DNA of 64,000 nucleotides, from positions 186,001 to 250,000 of the forward strand of contig NZ_UAWH01000016.1 of the NCBI RefSeq assembly GCF_900447045.1, in the 5' to 3' direction. Made by a program: the position numbers and the translations under genes. The notes beneath the pieces were generated by a model. The model saw only the letters and a program-made list of their open reading frames with translations. It did not search any database and was not told the DNA's origin. Of this stretch, positions 63,578 through 64,000 are shown in pieces. Positions within the stretch are counted from its first letter, which is position 1. The number at the start of each line of letters is the position of its first letter. Source of the stretch: Clostridium paraputrificum (GTDB taxonomy: Bacteria; Bacillota; Clostridia; Clostridiales; Clostridiaceae).

Positions 63578-64000
63578 CTACTCCTCCAACTTAAACTTTT
63601 TCCCTGATTTAATATATTTTAGTAATTCTATGTGAGAGTTGCATACAGTTGCTATTACATTTCTTCTATTATCTAACGCAATATCCTTGCAGGCTACGAG
63701 TACCTCTCCTTTATAATTAAGATAATCATTATTATTAATTAAGACAGTTCCTATAGGAACAATTCTATCTTCTTTAGTTGTTGATTTTATTTCTTTGTCC
63801 TTAAATTCTTTTCTTCCCATTGTATGTCTTATGACAGAGTCACTATAATCCCATCTGTTTTGAAGCACCTTATTAAATATTGACTTCTCAACCTCTGTAA
63901 CTTCTTCCATAGTAACTTTTAAAGATATAATATTTTCATCTAGCTTTGCAAGAGACTCTAACTCTTCATTTGTTGCAAAAGCATTACCTATTATTACATC
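63578..64000 (-). CDS. MupG/DUF871-family protein, C-terminal part (runs off the right edge)
   Basis: The frame stays open to the right edge, so the ATG at 63910 is internal. The visible 140 residues include DVIIGNAFATNEELESLAKL, SVIRHTMGRKEFKDKEI and GTVLINNNDYLNYKGEVLVAC, which match the C-terminal domain of DUF871/MupG proteins. MupG is a 6-phospho-N-acetylmuramidase in peptidoglycan recycling; other family members occur in PTS operons with unknown roles. It lies one base from the PTS IIA gene and belongs to the same operon. Confidence 0.8.
   Translation of the reverse strand, partial: DVIIGNAFATNEELESLAKLDENIISLKVTMEEVTEVEKSIFNKVLQNRWDYSDSVIRHTMGRKEFKDKEIKSTTKEDRIVPIGTVLINNNDYLNYKGEVLVACKDIALDNRRNVIATVCNSHIELLKYIKSGKKFKLEE

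Overview
The window is AT-rich, low-GC Firmicute DNA. Clostridium sensu stricto is the best fit: it carries a FabK/FabT-type fatty acid operon, a complete Rnf operon, hybrid-cluster protein, two Csp-like (spore germination type) subtilases, an M-box upstream of mgtE and strong GGAGG ribosome binding sites. The species cannot be fixed from the sequence alone. No rRNA, tRNA, insertion sequence, prophage or CRISPR array was seen. Most genes run on the minus strand, so the window is best read from right to left.

Layout. 1-7021 (minus) is the type II fatty acid synthesis operon fabT-fabH-acpP-fabK-fabD-fabG-fabF-accB-fabZ-accC. It starts at a promoter whose -10 box is covered by a perfect palindromic FabT-like operator. 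7246-10212 holds an esterase-like hydrolase, a DUF3592 membrane protein, a flavin reductase and a TPR protein. 10309-15465 holds an ECF transporter (EcfT, double ATPase, UPF0397-type S component) interrupted by two acetyltransferases and an HD protein. 15560-20379 is the rnfCDGEAB operon; its RnfC has lost the usual nucleotide-site motifs. 20662-25733 carries small envelope proteins and a CydDC-type exporter. 26050-32617 carries a DbpA-type helicase and a linearmycin-resistance-like two-component/ABC operon. 32710-36293 encodes the two subtilases. 36434-39455 encodes hybrid-cluster protein, its probable Crp/Fnr regulator and a small Cys-rich protein. 39518-45495 includes a protein that joins a degenerate UvrD-like ATPase domain to a LexA-type self-cleavage domain, next to a potassium channel and a uracil-DNA glycosylase-like protein. 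45546-58355 is a housekeeping and accessory mixture, including a divergent Ser/Thr kinase and XRE regulator pair. 58377-60250 is mgtE with a layered leader: promoter, M-box, terminator, an inverted-repeat element, and a GC-richer structured RNA that may also encode a 34-codon upstream ORF. 60261-64000 holds truA, a methyltransferase and the end of a beta-glucoside or muropeptide PTS operon.

The points most worth following up are the LexA/UvrD fusion, the mgtE leader, the degenerate RnfC, a family of three related palindromic terminator-like elements, the HcpR-like palindrome that doubles as a terminator, and several hairpins that would hide a ribosome binding site. All searches proposed below were not run. 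Assignments rest on reading translated motifs and on knowledge of the families.
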